DNA of 64,000 bases from Cryobacterium sp. PAMC25264 (GTDB lineage: Bacteria; Actinomycetota; Actinomycetes; Actinomycetales; Microbacteriaceae). The stretch is taken from positions 930,001-994,000 of the forward strand of contig NZ_CP080383.1 in NCBI RefSeq assembly GCF_019443325.1. Reading direction: 5' to 3'. Of the stretch, positions 35,395 to 45,326 are shown piece by piece (positions within the stretch are counted from its first letter, which is position 1; every line of letters starts with the position of its first letter). A model generated the notes under the pieces. That model was not told the origin of the DNA, made no database searches, and saw only the letters and a list, made by a program, of their open reading frames with translations. A program made the position numbers and the translations under genes.

Positions 35395-35657
35395 GGTGGG
35401 TGGCAGTCTACGGCCCGCACGGTTCCGCAGTGATATGCATGAGGTCTGGGGAATCCAGTGCGTTCACGTCTACTCGACCTCGCCTGGTGGGTCATTCATT
35501 TTCTCTCTCCTGTACTCGACTCGCCACGTTGACGCCGCAGCGGCCGTCGAGCGTGTCACTCGGGCAGCCTCCACCGACACACGCGTCAACCTGCCAGGCG
35601 CGCTCGCACACGGGCGCATCGACGCGTGCCGGCACGAGAAACGCGTTCAACGAGGGT

Positions 35658-36272
35658 TTAGCCGGCGCTGAGCAGGCCTTTCATGACCGCTATCTCGGCG
35701 GTCTGGCTTGTGGTGATGTTGTTGGCCAGGGCTACCGTGTCGGGATTTTGGCCGTCCTCGACCTCGTCGGTGGCCATGTCGATAGCGCCTTCGTGATGTT
35801 CGATCATCTGGTTCAGGAAGACGCGGCCCGCGCCATCGCCGGCGGCCGACTCGAGCTCGGACATGTCGCCGTCGGACATCATGCCGGTTCCGTGGTCCAT
35901 GTCATCCATCATGTCGTTCGCGTCTCCGACGCCCCAGGTGTCCAGCCAGCCCTCCATCTGGGTGATCTCGGGCTGTTGGGCATCCTTGATCTTCTGAGCG
36001 AGTGCGGTGATCTTCGGGTCGATGCCGGTCTTGCCGATGATCATGTCCGCCATCTCTACGGCCTGCTCGTGATGGGGAATCATCATCATCGTGAACATGA
36101 GGTCAGCGTTGTTATGGGCGTCGGATGACGGCGACGGCGAGGCCTCAGGGCTGGACGAGACGTTTGGCCCCATGCCGGTGCCGGGCATACCCGAGGGTGT
36201 GGTGGTGCAGCCGGCCAGCAGGGCGGCGGCGATGGCCGCGGCGGTTGCCAGGGCGATGGTGCGAGTAGTCAT
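35658..36272 (-). CDS. DUF305 lipoprotein
   Basis: 204 residues. Lipoprotein signal with lipobox LLAGC (Cys22), a Ser/Pro/Gly-rich linker, then a ferritin-like DUF305 helical domain with Met/His-rich signature motifs MFTMMMIPHHEQAVEMAD and MIEHHEGAID. DUF305 proteins are often linked to copper or heavy-metal loci and many are exported. The ATG at 36272 begins a clean signal peptide with AGAGAAGAA upstream. It is the last gene of a pair with the DUF6153-like gene. Confidence 0.9.
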   Translation of the reverse strand: MTTRTIALATAAAIAAALLAGCTTTPSGMPGTGMGPNVSSSPEASPSPSSDAHNNADLMFTMMMIPHHEQAVEMADMIIGKTGIDPKITALAQKIKDAQQPEITQMEGWLDTWGVGDANDMMDDMDHGTGMMSDGDMSELESAAGDGAGRVFLNQMIEHHEGAIDMATDEVEDGQNPDTVALANNITTSQTAEIAVMKGLLSAG

Positions 36273-36340
36273 TGTTCTTCTCTTTCGATCAGCTGAGTAG
36301 TGCGGTCCGAGTGAGGTGCATGGAGAACTGCACAGACACA

Positions 36341-36772
36341 TCAGACTCGGCTGATCGACAAGAGGGCGAGGGAGGGAGGGGGTAACGAGAAGGACCAGCC
36401 GGGCGAATTGGATCTCACGACGGTATGGGAGGCCGGGGCAGCGAACGGACGGCCGCCGGCGGGAGCGGCCGCAGCCAGGAACGCTGTGATGCTCAAGAGG
36501 GCCAGGATGCACGCGAGCATTGTCATGGACGCTGACGAGGAGTGCGTTACCGCGTCGCCGTCTCCTGCGACGGCAACCACGGCACCGGCGTCAGACGGGT
36601 GGCCGTTGTGGCTCATGCTGTTCACCGGGGAGTCCATGCCGTGATCAGCGCTGAGGGTGTGCATCGCGAGCAGCCCGCCGATAATGGCGACGGCGAGGAC
36701 AAACGTGGTTGCGCAGGAGCGCCAGGCCGTCGGCCGCAGCGGGGATACCCACAGATTCTCCGGTGATCTCAC
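36341..36772 (-). CDS. Membrane-anchored His/Met protein, DUF6153-like
   Basis: 143 residues from a GTG at 36772, chosen because AGGGAGGTGA precedes it and because the longer frame upstream covers the operator. A first membrane segment (TTFVLAVAIIGGLLAMHTL) is followed by a His/Met/Ser-rich loop (HTLSADHGMDSPVNSMSHNGH), a second segment (MTMLACILALLSITAFLAAA) and a polar tail. This layout matches the small DUF6153 proteins found next to DUF305 genes in copper-responsive actinobacterial clusters. The family name is tentative. Confidence 0.65.
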   Translation of the reverse strand: MRSPENLWVSPLRPTAWRSCATTFVLAVAIIGGLLAMHTLSADHGMDSPVNSMSHNGHPSDAGAVVAVAGDGDAVTHSSSASMTMLACILALLSITAFLAAAAPAGGRPFAAPASHTVVRSNSPGWSFSLPPPSLALLSISRV

Positions 36773-36814
36773 GTCAGTCACCTCCCTGATTGGCACACTA
36801 CTCGGAAAACCCCG

Positions 36815-36831
36815 ATACCCCCTGGGTGTAT
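36815..36831 (-). promoter_or_regulatory. CsoR-like copper operator
   Basis: ATACCCCCTGGGTGTAT, an interrupted palindrome of the ATACCC..GGGTAT type bound by copper-sensing CsoR repressors. It lies 43 bases upstream of the GTG of the DUF6153-like gene. Confidence 0.65.
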
Positions 36832-36968
36832 TCGACGCACCGCTGACCGAGCTGCCGAATGAGCCGACGGGGACGCGATTGTGAGATACGGCCGGCCGAA
36901 GCTGGGAGTCCACGGCGCCAGGTCTTTAGTCACTACGGCCGCCGCGCAGTTGCGCCCACGCTAGAGGA

Positions 36969-37583
36969 ATGCGCCTATCCAAGAGCGCGGCAAGCCTTGC
37001 CGCGCTGACTCTGCTCCTGTCCCTCACCGCCTGCACCGCCACCGGCGGGGCGGACGACGCCTCGGTCGGCACCGGCGCATCCGCCGGCCTCGGCGCTGAA
37101 GCCGATGCGCTTCTCGCGAGCTACGACATCCAGGCTCCCGCCTCCGCCACCGAGCTCATCGATCAACTGCAGGCGCAGCCCCTCGCTGAGCGCCCGGACG
37201 GCCTGATGGCCTCCGTGCGCGTCGACGAGCTCCTGCTCTCCAGCGGGGACGGCGAAGTGAGCCTGCCTTTGCCCGAGGACGAGTTTCGCCTGTCCATCGC
37301 GCCGTACCTGACCGATACGCACGAGTGCTTCTACCACTCGCTCACTACCTGCGTCGGCGAGCTCGGCAACACAGACCTCCACGTCACAATCACCGATGAC
37401 GCGAACGCCCAGGTGCTCGTCGACAGTGACATCACCACGTTCGAGAATGGGTTCTTCGACGTGACGCTGCCGACGGGGCTGGACATCACCGTGATCATCG
37501 ATGATGGTGAGCGCTCCGTCGAGTTGCCTCTGGGCACTCGCGCGGAGGACCCGACCTGTGTGACGACGGCGCAACTCAGCTAA
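36969..37583 (+). CDS. cueP: CueP-family copper-binding lipoprotein
   Basis: 204 residues. Signal with lipobox LTAC (Cys22). The mature domain carries the CueP signature: ERPDGLMASVRVDELLLSS, LSIAPYLTDTHECFYHSLTTC and the C-terminal DPTCVTTAQL; the three Cys and neighbouring His bind copper in Salmonella CueP, which resides in the periplasm. Here the lipobox predicts anchoring to the outer face of the membrane. Divergent from the DUF6153/DUF305 pair, forming a small copper-handling cluster. Confidence 0.9.
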   Translation: MRLSKSAASLAALTLLLSLTACTATGGADDASVGTGASAGLGAEADALLASYDIQAPASATELIDQLQAQPLAERPDGLMASVRVDELLLSSGDGEVSLPLPEDEFRLSIAPYLTDTHECFYHSLTTCVGELGNTDLHVTITDDANAQVLVDSDITTFENGFFDVTLPTGLDITVIIDDGERSVELPLGTRAEDPTCVTTAQLS

Positions 37584-37796
37584 GCGGGACCTCGGGCGGC
37601 AAATACCCTGCCCCAACACAGGGATCGGTCACTAAAATCGGAACTATTCTCATTTCGACACACCTCGAAAGGCGTTGACCGCAACTGTGGGCTCACCAGC
37701 CATGGCCCCCTGGGCCATTGACCGGCCATGCACGACGTCCCTACACACGCGTGAGTTTCACTTGCACCGTGCCGACTCGCCCCGTGACGAGGTGAC

Positions 37797-39209
37797 GTGG
37801 TCGTGATCGACACCCTGCTTCTGTTGCTTCTCGGCATCGTGATCACCCTGGTGATCATCGCGGCCAACGGCTACTTTGTCGCGCAGGAGTTCGCCTACAT
37901 GTCGGTGGACCGCAACCGGCTCGGCGCGCGCGCCGCGGCGGGAGATGCCGCGGCGGTGCGTGCACTCGCTGTCACCAAACGCACATCCTTCATGCTTTCC
38001 GGGGCCCAGCTGGGGATCACGGTCACCGGACTGCTCGTCGGCTTCGTCGCGCAGCCCCTCATCGGCGAGTCTGTCGGTGCCCTGCTGGGCGGGGTGGGCG
38101 TGTCGGTGGCGTTCAGCGTCACCCTGGGCACCGTGATCGCCCTGGTGCTGGCCACGGTTGTGCAGATGATCTTCGGTGAGCTCTACCCCAAGAACCTGGC
38201 CATAGCGAACCCCGAACCGCTCGCACGCGGCCTGGCTCGGTCGACCACCGTCTACCTCGCGGTCTTCGGATGGCTCATCGCCGTCTTCGACTTCGCCGCC
38301 AACTCCCTACTGCGGCTGCTGCGCATCGAACCCGTGCACGACGTCGACTCCAGCGCCACCGCCCAAGACCTCGAGCGCATCGTCGCGGACTCCCGCGACA
38401 GCGGCGACCTGCCCGCCGAGCTGTCCCTCATGCTCGACCGCATCCTCGAGTTCCCCGAGCAAGACGTGGAGCACGCGATGATTCCCCGCTCCCTCGTCGC
38501 CACGGTTCGCCCCGACACCACCGTCGGTGAGGTGCGCCAGCTGATGGCCCACGCCCACACCCGCTACCCCGTCGTGGACGACGAGAGCCAGCCGCTGGGA
38601 GTCGTGCAACTGGCCGATGTGCTCGGTTCCACCCTCCCCGCGGATGCACCGGTGACGCACCTCATGCAGCCAGCGGTCGTGCTGTCCACGCTGACCAAAC
38701 TGCCCGATGCGCTGGCCGAGATCACCCGTGCCCGCAACGAACTGGCCTGTGTGATCGACGAATACGGCGGCTTCGCCGGAGTGCTCACGCTCGAAGATCT
38801 CGCGGAAGAGATCGTCGGCGAGATCACCGATGAGCACGACGAGACGTCCGCCCCCTCGGTTGATTCCGACGGCGACGCGGTCTGGGTCATGAGCGGTGAC
38901 GTCCACGTCGACGAGATGCACCGCGCCATCGGGTATGAGTTGCCCGATGGGGACTTTCAGACCGTCGCCGGACTCATCATCTCCGAACGCGGGGGCCTTC
39001 CCGCCGCCGGTGAGATCATCCACGTGGCACTGCCCGACGACCCCGCCGACCTTGTGCGTGACGACGAGGTACATCGGTGGCTGCAGATCGAGATCCTCAC
39101 CGTCGAACGCCACGTTCCACACGACGTGCGAGTGACCCTGATTCAGACCCTGGGCGACGACACGAGTCCCGAACCGGGTGCTGACGACGCCACGGAGGCT
39201 GACCGATGA
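37797..39209 (+). CDS. CNNM/CBS-domain transporter with CorC/HlyC C-terminus
   Basis: 470 residues. DUF21/CNNM membrane domain (1-190; four hydrophobic segments, FVAQEFAYMS and FGELYPKNLA), two CBS domains (about 205-335: MIPRSLVATVRPDTTVGEV, VIDEYGGFAGVLTLEDLAEEIVGEI), then the CorC_HlyC domain (350-430). The family is associated with Mg2+/Co2+ homeostasis. The start is GTG at 37797. It overlaps a paralogue by ATGA. Confidence 0.93.
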   Translation: MVVIDTLLLLLLGIVITLVIIAANGYFVAQEFAYMSVDRNRLGARAAAGDAAAVRALAVTKRTSFMLSGAQLGITVTGLLVGFVAQPLIGESVGALLGGVGVSVAFSVTLGTVIALVLATVVQMIFGELYPKNLAIANPEPLARGLARSTTVYLAVFGWLIAVFDFAANSLLRLLRIEPVHDVDSSATAQDLERIVADSRDSGDLPAELSLMLDRILEFPEQDVEHAMIPRSLVATVRPDTTVGEVRQLMAHAHTRYPVVDDESQPLGVVQLADVLGSTLPADAPVTHLMQPAVVLSTLTKLPDALAEITRARNELACVIDEYGGFAGVLTLEDLAEEIVGEITDEHDETSAPSVDSDGDAVWVMSGDVHVDEMHRAIGYELPDGDFQTVAGLIISERGGLPAAGEIIHVALPDDPADLVRDDEVHRWLQIEILTVERHVPHDVRVTLIQTLGDDTSPEPGADDATEADR

Positions 39210-40240
39210 ACGAGGCACTTGTCGTCGCGGTCGTCACCGTGCTCCTGATCGCGCTCAGCGCGTTCTTCGTGATCATCGAATTCGCACTCCTGGGCGCCCG
39301 CCGACACCGCCTCGAGGCCACCGCGGCAACCAGTCGCTCCGCCCGAGCCGCGCTCCGGGGCGTGAACGAACTCACCCTCATGCTCGCCGGCGCCCAACTG
39401 GGCATCACCGCGTGCACCTTCGCGCTCGGCGCCATCACCAAGCCCGCCCTGGATTACTGGCTCGGCCCGATCTTCTCGGCCTGGGGGATGCCGGAGTGGG
39501 CCGCCGGTGTACTCGCCTTTGCGCTGTCGCTGCTCATCGTCACTTTCCTGCACCTGGTGGTGGGCGAGATGGCGCCGAAGTCCTGGGCCATTGCCCATCC
39601 CGAGACCGCGGCGCGGGTGATCGGAATCCCGTCCCGCATCTTCGTCTGGCCGTTCCGGCCGATCCTCACATGGGTCAACAGCATCGCCAACAAGCTGGTG
39701 GCCGCATCCGGTGTCGTGCCTGTGGAGAGCGCCGCCGTCGGTGGCCACAACGCGGAGACGATCCGCCATCTCGTCGAGCTCTCCGCTCGCGCCGGTACGC
39801 TCGACAGCTCCTTCCAAAACCAGCTCGAGGGCGCGATTGAGCTGGAGACCCTCCGGCTCGACGAACTCGTCAAGAACAAGACCAACCCCACCGTCGTACC
39901 CCGGGACGCGACCGTGGCGGATGTGCAGCGGGCGGCCGCTCGATCCGGACACATGCGGATCCTCGTCGGCGACCTTGCGGCGGGCATTCCCGATGTCATC
40001 CATGTTCGAGACACTCTGCTCGACCCGCTCGACGCCCCTGCCTCACAGTTTGTGCGGGCGGCGTTGGCCCTGCCGGGGGAGACCGCGGTCTACGAGGTTC
40101 TCGCGCAGATGCGCGCGACGAGCCAGCAGCTTGTCGTGGTAGTCGACGACGGGCGCTTCCGTGGGATCGTGACGCTCTCCGACGTGCTCCCGCGACTGCT
40201 GCCGCGCGCCGACGGACCGACGGCGGTGGCGGTCAGCTAA
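39206..40240 (+). CDS. CNNM/CBS-domain transporter, short paralogue
   Basis: 344 residues: CNNM membrane domain (FFVIIEFALLGARR, VVGEMAPKSWA) and a CBS pair (VPRDATVADVQRAA; VVDDGRFRGIVTLSDVLPR) but no CorC_HlyC domain. Paired arrangement with the longer paralogue is common in actinobacteria and suggests that the two proteins form a heteromeric membrane complex. Confidence 0.92.
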   Translation: MNEALVVAVVTVLLIALSAFFVIIEFALLGARRHRLEATAATSRSARAALRGVNELTLMLAGAQLGITACTFALGAITKPALDYWLGPIFSAWGMPEWAAGVLAFALSLLIVTFLHLVVGEMAPKSWAIAHPETAARVIGIPSRIFVWPFRPILTWVNSIANKLVAASGVVPVESAAVGGHNAETIRHLVELSARAGTLDSSFQNQLEGAIELETLRLDELVKNKTNPTVVPRDATVADVQRAAARSGHMRILVGDLAAGIPDVIHVRDTLLDPLDAPASQFVRAALALPGETAVYEVLAQMRATSQQLVVVVDDGRFRGIVTLSDVLPRLLPRADGPTAVAVS

Positions 40241-40410
40241 CCCGTTGTCGTCGGATGTGGGGGAGCGACTAGGGTCTGGGCGCTCCTGTCGCTCCGTCAC
40301 GCGCGTGTGCGTGAGGATGGGCCGATGGCTGCCGCGATGCGGGGCCAGCACTGTGTGGCTTCACTACTTCACCCGCGGGCCGCTTGAGGTGGCTCTGGGG
40401 GTGGGGTAGG

Positions 40411-40908
40411 TCAGCTGCTGGAACGGTCTGCGTGTGCGCGCGCCTTCATGCGGTTGCCGCACGTGGCCATCGAGCACCACTTCGCGGTGCCGGGACGACT
40501 GTGATCAACGAGGAAGAGATTGCACTCGTCGTTCGCACAGGCGCGGAGCCGCCCGGGGAAGGCCGCGACGACACTCGACCACGCCAGCACGACGTCCACC
40601 GCGAGACGGTCGTCGTCGGGAGCCTGAAGGTCCCAGACCACGCCGTCTGGGGTCACTCGGGGCGTGCGCACGACGGCGTCGACCAGGCCCGCGAGCGCGT
40701 CGATGGCCGGTGACTCTGGTCCGCGGATGACGGAGTGCAGAACGTCGCGAGCTCGGCGGAGCCTGTCCGACTCGTCCGCGGTGCCCGTTCCGCCCCAGCT
40801 CTGCGCGAGCTCTCGCCCCGATGGCCCGTCGATATGGTCGCTCACGCGGCCGCCGAGCACGGGCGCGCTGTTCAGTACGGCCAGTAACAGCTCCTCGTCC
40901 CGCTCCAT
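40411..40908 (-). CDS. CGNR zinc-finger DNA-binding protein
   Basis: 165 residues. Helical N-terminal ABATE-like domain (RDEELLLAVLNSAP, GRELAQSW) and a C-terminal zinc finger CANDECNLFLVD followed by WCSMATCGNRMKARAH, where the CGNR motif names the family. Probably a ligand-responsive repressor. It is divergent from the haloalkane-dehalogenase-like gene (84-base gap), a likely target. Confidence 0.9.
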   Translation of the reverse strand: MERDEELLLAVLNSAPVLGGRVSDHIDGPSGRELAQSWGGTGTADESDRLRRARDVLHSVIRGPESPAIDALAGLVDAVVRTPRVTPDGVVWDLQAPDDDRLAVDVVLAWSSVVAAFPGRLRACANDECNLFLVDHSRPGTAKWCSMATCGNRMKARAHADRSSS

Positions 40909-40992
40909 CAGTTCCTGCTCTCCGCACCGTCCGGCGCTGTCACATCCATGCTACCGTCAACTAACCAGTAAAACGAACTTAAGGGGTTAGCC

Positions 40993-41856
40993 ATGGTGGT
41001 CGTCCATCATCACACCGTCTCTGTCGACGGGCTTGACGTGTTCTACCGAGAGGCCGGGCCGGTTGACGCACCCGTTCTGCTACTCCTGCACGGGTACCCG
41101 TCCAGTTCTCATATGTTCCGCCATCTCATTCCGGCGTTGGCTGATCGCTACCGTGTCATCGCGCCCGACCACATCGGCTTCGGGCGGTCGTCCGCTCCGT
41201 CTGCGGACAAGTTCGAGTACTCCTTCGCGGCCCTCGCACAGGTGACGGGACGTTTTCTCGAGACCATCGGTGTGACCCGGTACACGATCTACGTGCAGGA
41301 CTACGGCGCCCCCATCGGCTGGCGCCTGGCCCTCGCGGATCCCACTGCTGTCACCGGCGTGATCTCCCAGAACGGCAACGTTTATGAAGAAGGCTTCGTG
41401 CCCAGCTTCTGGGATGCGATCTGGGCCGACGCCGCCGAGCGAACGAACGAGACGCGCGATGCTCTCCGCCCCGCCCTGAGCCGCACGGCGGTCGAATGGC
41501 AGTACACCCACGGCGTGCCCGACCCGACGACCATCGACCCGGATGCCTGGGAGCATGACCTCGCCCTGTTGAGCCGTCCCGGCCAGGACCGTATTCAACT
41601 CGACCTGTTCCGCGATTACGCCAGCAACCGTGAGCTGTATCCGGCGGTGCATCAGTGGCTGCGATCCTCGCGGGTGCCGGTGCTCGCGATCTGGGGCCGG
41701 AACGACGAAATCTTCGCCCCGGCAGGTGCTCAGGCGTTCCGACACGATTCGTCGACGGCGCGTATCGAGCTCGTTGACGGCGGTCACTTCCTCCTCGAAT
41801 CCGACCTCGGGCTGGTCGTCACGGCCATCCGGGAGTGGCGCGACACCGCCTACTAA
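40993..41856 (+). CDS. α/β-hydrolase, haloalkane dehalogenase-like (Asp nucleophile)
   Basis: 287 residues. The nucleophile elbow is VQDYGAPIG, with Asp103 in place of Ser, as in haloalkane dehalogenases and epoxide hydrolases. Oxyanion motif HGYPSSS, acid in GRNDEIF and base in DGGHFLLES complete the triad. The family cleaves carbon-halogen or epoxide bonds through an alkyl-enzyme ester; the substrate here is unknown. Regulated perhaps by the divergent CGNR protein. Confidence 0.88.
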   Translation: MVVVHHHTVSVDGLDVFYREAGPVDAPVLLLLHGYPSSSHMFRHLIPALADRYRVIAPDHIGFGRSSAPSADKFEYSFAALAQVTGRFLETIGVTRYTIYVQDYGAPIGWRLALADPTAVTGVISQNGNVYEEGFVPSFWDAIWADAAERTNETRDALRPALSRTAVEWQYTHGVPDPTTIDPDAWEHDLALLSRPGQDRIQLDLFRDYASNRELYPAVHQWLRSSRVPVLAIWGRNDEIFAPAGAQAFRHDSSTARIELVDGGHFLLESDLGLVVTAIREWRDTAY

Positions 41857-41913
41857 GGCGGCGGGGAGGTCGCGGTTTTTCGTTTGCGAGACCGTGTTCG
41901 GCATACTTGCGGG

Positions 41914-43410
41914 ATGGATTCTGTGAACGAGTGGTTGCTGACCTGGGGTGACAATCTGTGGACGTGGATCGTGTTGCCTGTCGTGGTGGGTCTGGGGATC
42001 TACTTCACAGTGCGCTCCGGTGTGGTGCAGCTGCGCCTGATCCCGGAGATGTTCCGCACACTGACCAACAAGACGCCCCAGACTGAATCGGGGGAGCCGC
42101 AGTCGATCTCGGCCTTCCAGGCGTTCACGATCTCGGCGGCGTCCCGCGTGGGAGTGGGCAATATCGCCGGGGTAGGCACGGCGATCGCGGTCGGCGGACC
42201 GGGAGCGGTGTTCTGGATGTGGATGATGGCGTTCGTCGGTGGAGCGTCGAGCTTCATCGAATCCTCGCTGGCGCAGCTCTTCAAGGTGCGGGACTCCGAG
42301 GGTTTTCGCGGCGGTCCCGCGTATTACATGGAGCGTGGACTCAAGGCTCGCTGGTTGGGCGTGTGGTTCGCCGTCATCCTCATCATCTGCTTCCCGTTCG
42401 CGTTCAGCTCGTTGCAGGCCAACACGATCTCGGCAACGGTGACCGCGAGCATCGGCGGGGATGTCCCGTGGCTGCCGTGGGCCATCGGCGGGGGCATCGC
42501 GGTGCTGACCGGCCTCGTCGTCTTCGGCGGCGTGCGCCGTATCGCGCACGTCACCCAGGTTCTCGTGCCCATCATGGCGCTGGCCTACCTCCTGCTCGGA
42601 CTCGTGGTGGTTGCCCTGCACCTTGACCGGATCGGCCCGGTCTTCGCCGAGATCTTCACATCAGCGTGGGGGTTCAACGAGGTCATCGGTGCCGCGTTCG
42701 GGTACATCATTCTCACCGGCGTCAAGCGCGGCATGTTCTCCAATGAGGCCGGTCTGGGGTCGGCACCGAACGCGGCGGCCAGCGCCGCGGTCACGCATCC
42801 GGTCAAGCAGGGACTCGTGCAGACCCTCGGGGTCTACTTCGACACCTTCCTGGTGTGCTCCATCACGGCCTTCATCATCCTGGTTTCCGTGCCCGACCTG
42901 GCGGGAGCAGAACGCGGGATCGGGCTGACGCAGGGCGCTCTGGTGGACACCCTGGGCGCGTGGTCGAACATCGCGCTGAGCGTGATCATCTTCCTGCTGG
43001 CGTTCTCCTCGATCCTGGGCAACTACTACTACGGCCAGTCGAACATCCAGTTCATCACCAAGCGTCGCGGAGTCCTCACCGCGTACCGGGTACTCGTCGT
43101 GGGGGCCGTGCTCGTGGGATCGGTGGCCGGCGCCGACCTGATCTGGAACTTCGCAGACGGCGTGATGGGGCTCATGGCACTCACCAACCTCATCGCCATC
43201 GGGCTGCTCTCCGGCATCGCGTTCCGGCTACTCAAGGACTACAGCAGCCAGCGACGCGCGGGCCGGGATCCCGTGTTCACCCGTGCGCTTCTGCCCGACG
43301 TGGCCGGCATCGAGTGCTGGGAGGACGAATTCAGCGTCACCGGTCCGATCCGCGTGCAGCCGACCGGTCAGACCACCAAGGGCCGCGACGGCATCCGCAC
43401 CCCGCGATAG
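41914..43410 (+). CDS. AGCS-family sodium:alanine/glycine symporter
   Basis: 498 residues, about ten membrane helices. Family signatures include SAFQAFTISAASRVGVGNIAGV (Na+ site) at about residue 68 onward, FRGGPAYYMERGL and GMFSNEAGLGSAPNAAASA. It imports alanine, serine or glycine with Na+. The ATG at 41914 opens on the first periplasmic helix. Confidence 0.94.
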   Translation: MDSVNEWLLTWGDNLWTWIVLPVVVGLGIYFTVRSGVVQLRLIPEMFRTLTNKTPQTESGEPQSISAFQAFTISAASRVGVGNIAGVGTAIAVGGPGAVFWMWMMAFVGGASSFIESSLAQLFKVRDSEGFRGGPAYYMERGLKARWLGVWFAVILIICFPFAFSSLQANTISATVTASIGGDVPWLPWAIGGGIAVLTGLVVFGGVRRIAHVTQVLVPIMALAYLLLGLVVVALHLDRIGPVFAEIFTSAWGFNEVIGAAFGYIILTGVKRGMFSNEAGLGSAPNAAASAAVTHPVKQGLVQTLGVYFDTFLVCSITAFIILVSVPDLAGAERGIGLTQGALVDTLGAWSNIALSVIIFLLAFSSILGNYYYGQSNIQFITKRRGVLTAYRVLVVGAVLVGSVAGADLIWNFADGVMGLMALTNLIAIGLLSGIAFRLLKDYSSQRRAGRDPVFTRALLPDVAGIECWEDEFSVTGPIRVQPTGQTTKGRDGIRTPR

Positions 43411-43419
43411 GAGAGCCAC

Positions 43420-43456
43420 GCCCGGCGCGTGCGCGACGTCAGCGCACGCGCCGGGC
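43420..43456. terminator. Bidirectional terminator between convergent genes
   Basis: A perfect 15-base stem (GCCCGGCGCGTGCGC and complement) around GACGTCA, between the AGCS gene and the convergent serine hydrolase. Confidence 0.75.
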
Positions 43457-43489
43457 GGGCGACGTCCGACGACCCGTTGGCCGTGAGGG

Positions 43490-45166
43490 TCAGTCGGTGC
43501 GGGTGAAGACGCCGAGCCCGTTCGGCTCCTGACCGGGCGCGGGGAATTTGTTGAAGTACGTCAGGGTGACACCGCTGATCCGTTCGCCGTCGCGCACGAA
43601 GACCGCGGACGACAGCGAACCGGGAAGTGCATTCTCACCGGTCGGCACGAACGACAACGTGTCGCCGTCCCACGGATCGAGCTCGAACGTGTAGCCACCG
43701 TCCGGGCCGAGCGCGCCGGTGAGTACGCCGTTCTCCTCGGTCACCACGAAGTCGCCGAAGTAGGGGCTCGTGTATGTGCCGACGTAGTCTCCGGCCGCAC
43801 CTGCCGGTGCGGCATCTGTGGGAGCCTCCTCGCCGACGAGGTCACCCGCCGGGTCGGAGAAATGCGCGAAGACGCTGGGCCAGAGGTCCAACCAGGGTCG
43901 CGTCTCCGCACCGAACTGAATGAGGTCGACGAACTCCGACACGATCGCTTCCGGAACTCCCGACGGCGCTCCGTTCGTGAGCACGACGATCCCGAGGTTC
44001 AGATCGGGGATCATCGTGGCATTGGTGGCGGCACCCCACCCGAATGCACCGGAGTGGCTGATGCTGACGCGGCCGGTTACGGTGGAGCCCACGTTCGTGC
44101 CGAAGCCGTAGTGCGATGTGCGCGACGAGAGGTTCTGGGCGTCGCCGCCGGTGATCGAATGTGCGGAATAGGTCTGTGCCAGCACGAGCGGGTCGATGAA
44201 TTCGGCTCCGCCCACCTCCCCGTCGGCCAGCACCATCGTCATCCACTTCGCAATGTCGCCGGCAGTTGAGGCAACACCGCCGGCCGGAGCCTCGGCATCA
44301 GCGTCACGGTCGAACAGCTGCTCGTACTGGCCGTCTCCGGTGCGCGCGTGCATGGCCGCGCGATCGTCTGCGGCGAGATAGTTGTCATGGAGGGTGGTCG
44401 TCGACGTCATTCCGAGCGGCTCGAACAACAGGTCCTGCGCGGTCTGCGCCCACGTTTGCCCGCGCGACGCCGCGACAGCCTCGCCGCCCACCGTCAGGCC
44501 GAAGTTGGAGTACTGATAGGTGTCGCGGAACGAGGCTAGGGGAACCTGGTTCAGGTGAGCCAGGATGTAGTCGGAATCGAAGCCGATGTCTTCGAGGTCA
44601 TCGCCCGCACCGGTGGGAATGCCGGTGCGGTGCGAGAAGAAGTCAGCGATCTTGCCATGGCCGGTCACGTATGGATCGCTCAGCGCGAAGTCGGGGAGGT
44701 AATCCTTGACCGGATCGTCCCAGGACAGAGCAGGGTCGTCGGTGATCGCTTTGGCCACAACGCTCGACGAGAGGGGCTTGGACAACGAGGCGATCTGAAA
44801 CACTGTGCCGACGTCCACGGGCTCCTGCGTCGTCACGTCCCGCACGCCGTATCCCTCTTCGAACACGACCTCTCCGTTCGAGACGACCGCGACTTGCGCG
44901 CCGGGCACTCCGGTTTGGTCGAGGGCCTTCTCGATGAGCTGGGGGAGCGCATCGACGGCCGCGGACACGGCCGTGTCGCGATCCGTGTAGAGATCGACGA
45001 CGTCCTGGTTGGGCGCTTCGCCGAGGGCGACGGCGAGACCTGTCGAGGACGACGGTTCAGCGGTCGCGCCTGCGGTGCATGCCGTGATTCCCAGAGTGAG
45101 TGCTGCCGCCATCGACACGGCGACAACACGGATACGGCCCTGGTTGCTGCTGCTCATGCCGGTCAT
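43490..45166 (-). CDS. Serine hydrolase lipoprotein, class C β-lactamase family
   Basis: 558 residues. Lipoprotein signal ending in LGITAC, then the β-lactamase fold with SxxK as SLSK (FQIASLSKPLSSS), YxN as YSN and the C-terminal HSGAFGWG (HxG). The ~110-residue C-terminal extension (DYVGTYTSPYFGDFVVTEENG) is a DUF3471-like β-barrel, typical for penicillin-binding-protein-like esterases. Distinct from the serine hydrolase at the window start. ATG at 45166 or three codons later. Confidence 0.9.
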   Translation of the reverse strand: MTGMSSSNQGRIRVVAVSMAAALTLGITACTAGATAEPSSSTGLAVALGEAPNQDVVDLYTDRDTAVSAAVDALPQLIEKALDQTGVPGAQVAVVSNGEVVFEEGYGVRDVTTQEPVDVGTVFQIASLSKPLSSSVVAKAITDDPALSWDDPVKDYLPDFALSDPYVTGHGKIADFFSHRTGIPTGAGDDLEDIGFDSDYILAHLNQVPLASFRDTYQYSNFGLTVGGEAVAASRGQTWAQTAQDLLFEPLGMTSTTTLHDNYLAADDRAAMHARTGDGQYEQLFDRDADAEAPAGGVASTAGDIAKWMTMVLADGEVGGAEFIDPLVLAQTYSAHSITGGDAQNLSSRTSHYGFGTNVGSTVTGRVSISHSGAFGWGAATNATMIPDLNLGIVVLTNGAPSGVPEAIVSEFVDLIQFGAETRPWLDLWPSVFAHFSDPAGDLVGEEAPTDAAPAGAAGDYVGTYTSPYFGDFVVTEENGVLTGALGPDGGYTFELDPWDGDTLSFVPTGENALPGSLSSAVFVRDGERISGVTLTYFNKFPAPGQEPNGLGVFTRTD

Positions 45167-45326
45167 GTCGTTGGCTCCCGTCGTTTATGAGCTTTGGTCT
45201 CGATAAGAAGCAGTGTGCCTGGACACAAGCGGACAGCCAACCTCCGCTTCCGGTCATGGCCTCAAGAGGGCGTCCGGATGCGGTCACCTGCGCCATGATG
45301 GTGCTCACGCGCGCTCGGAGGCGGAC

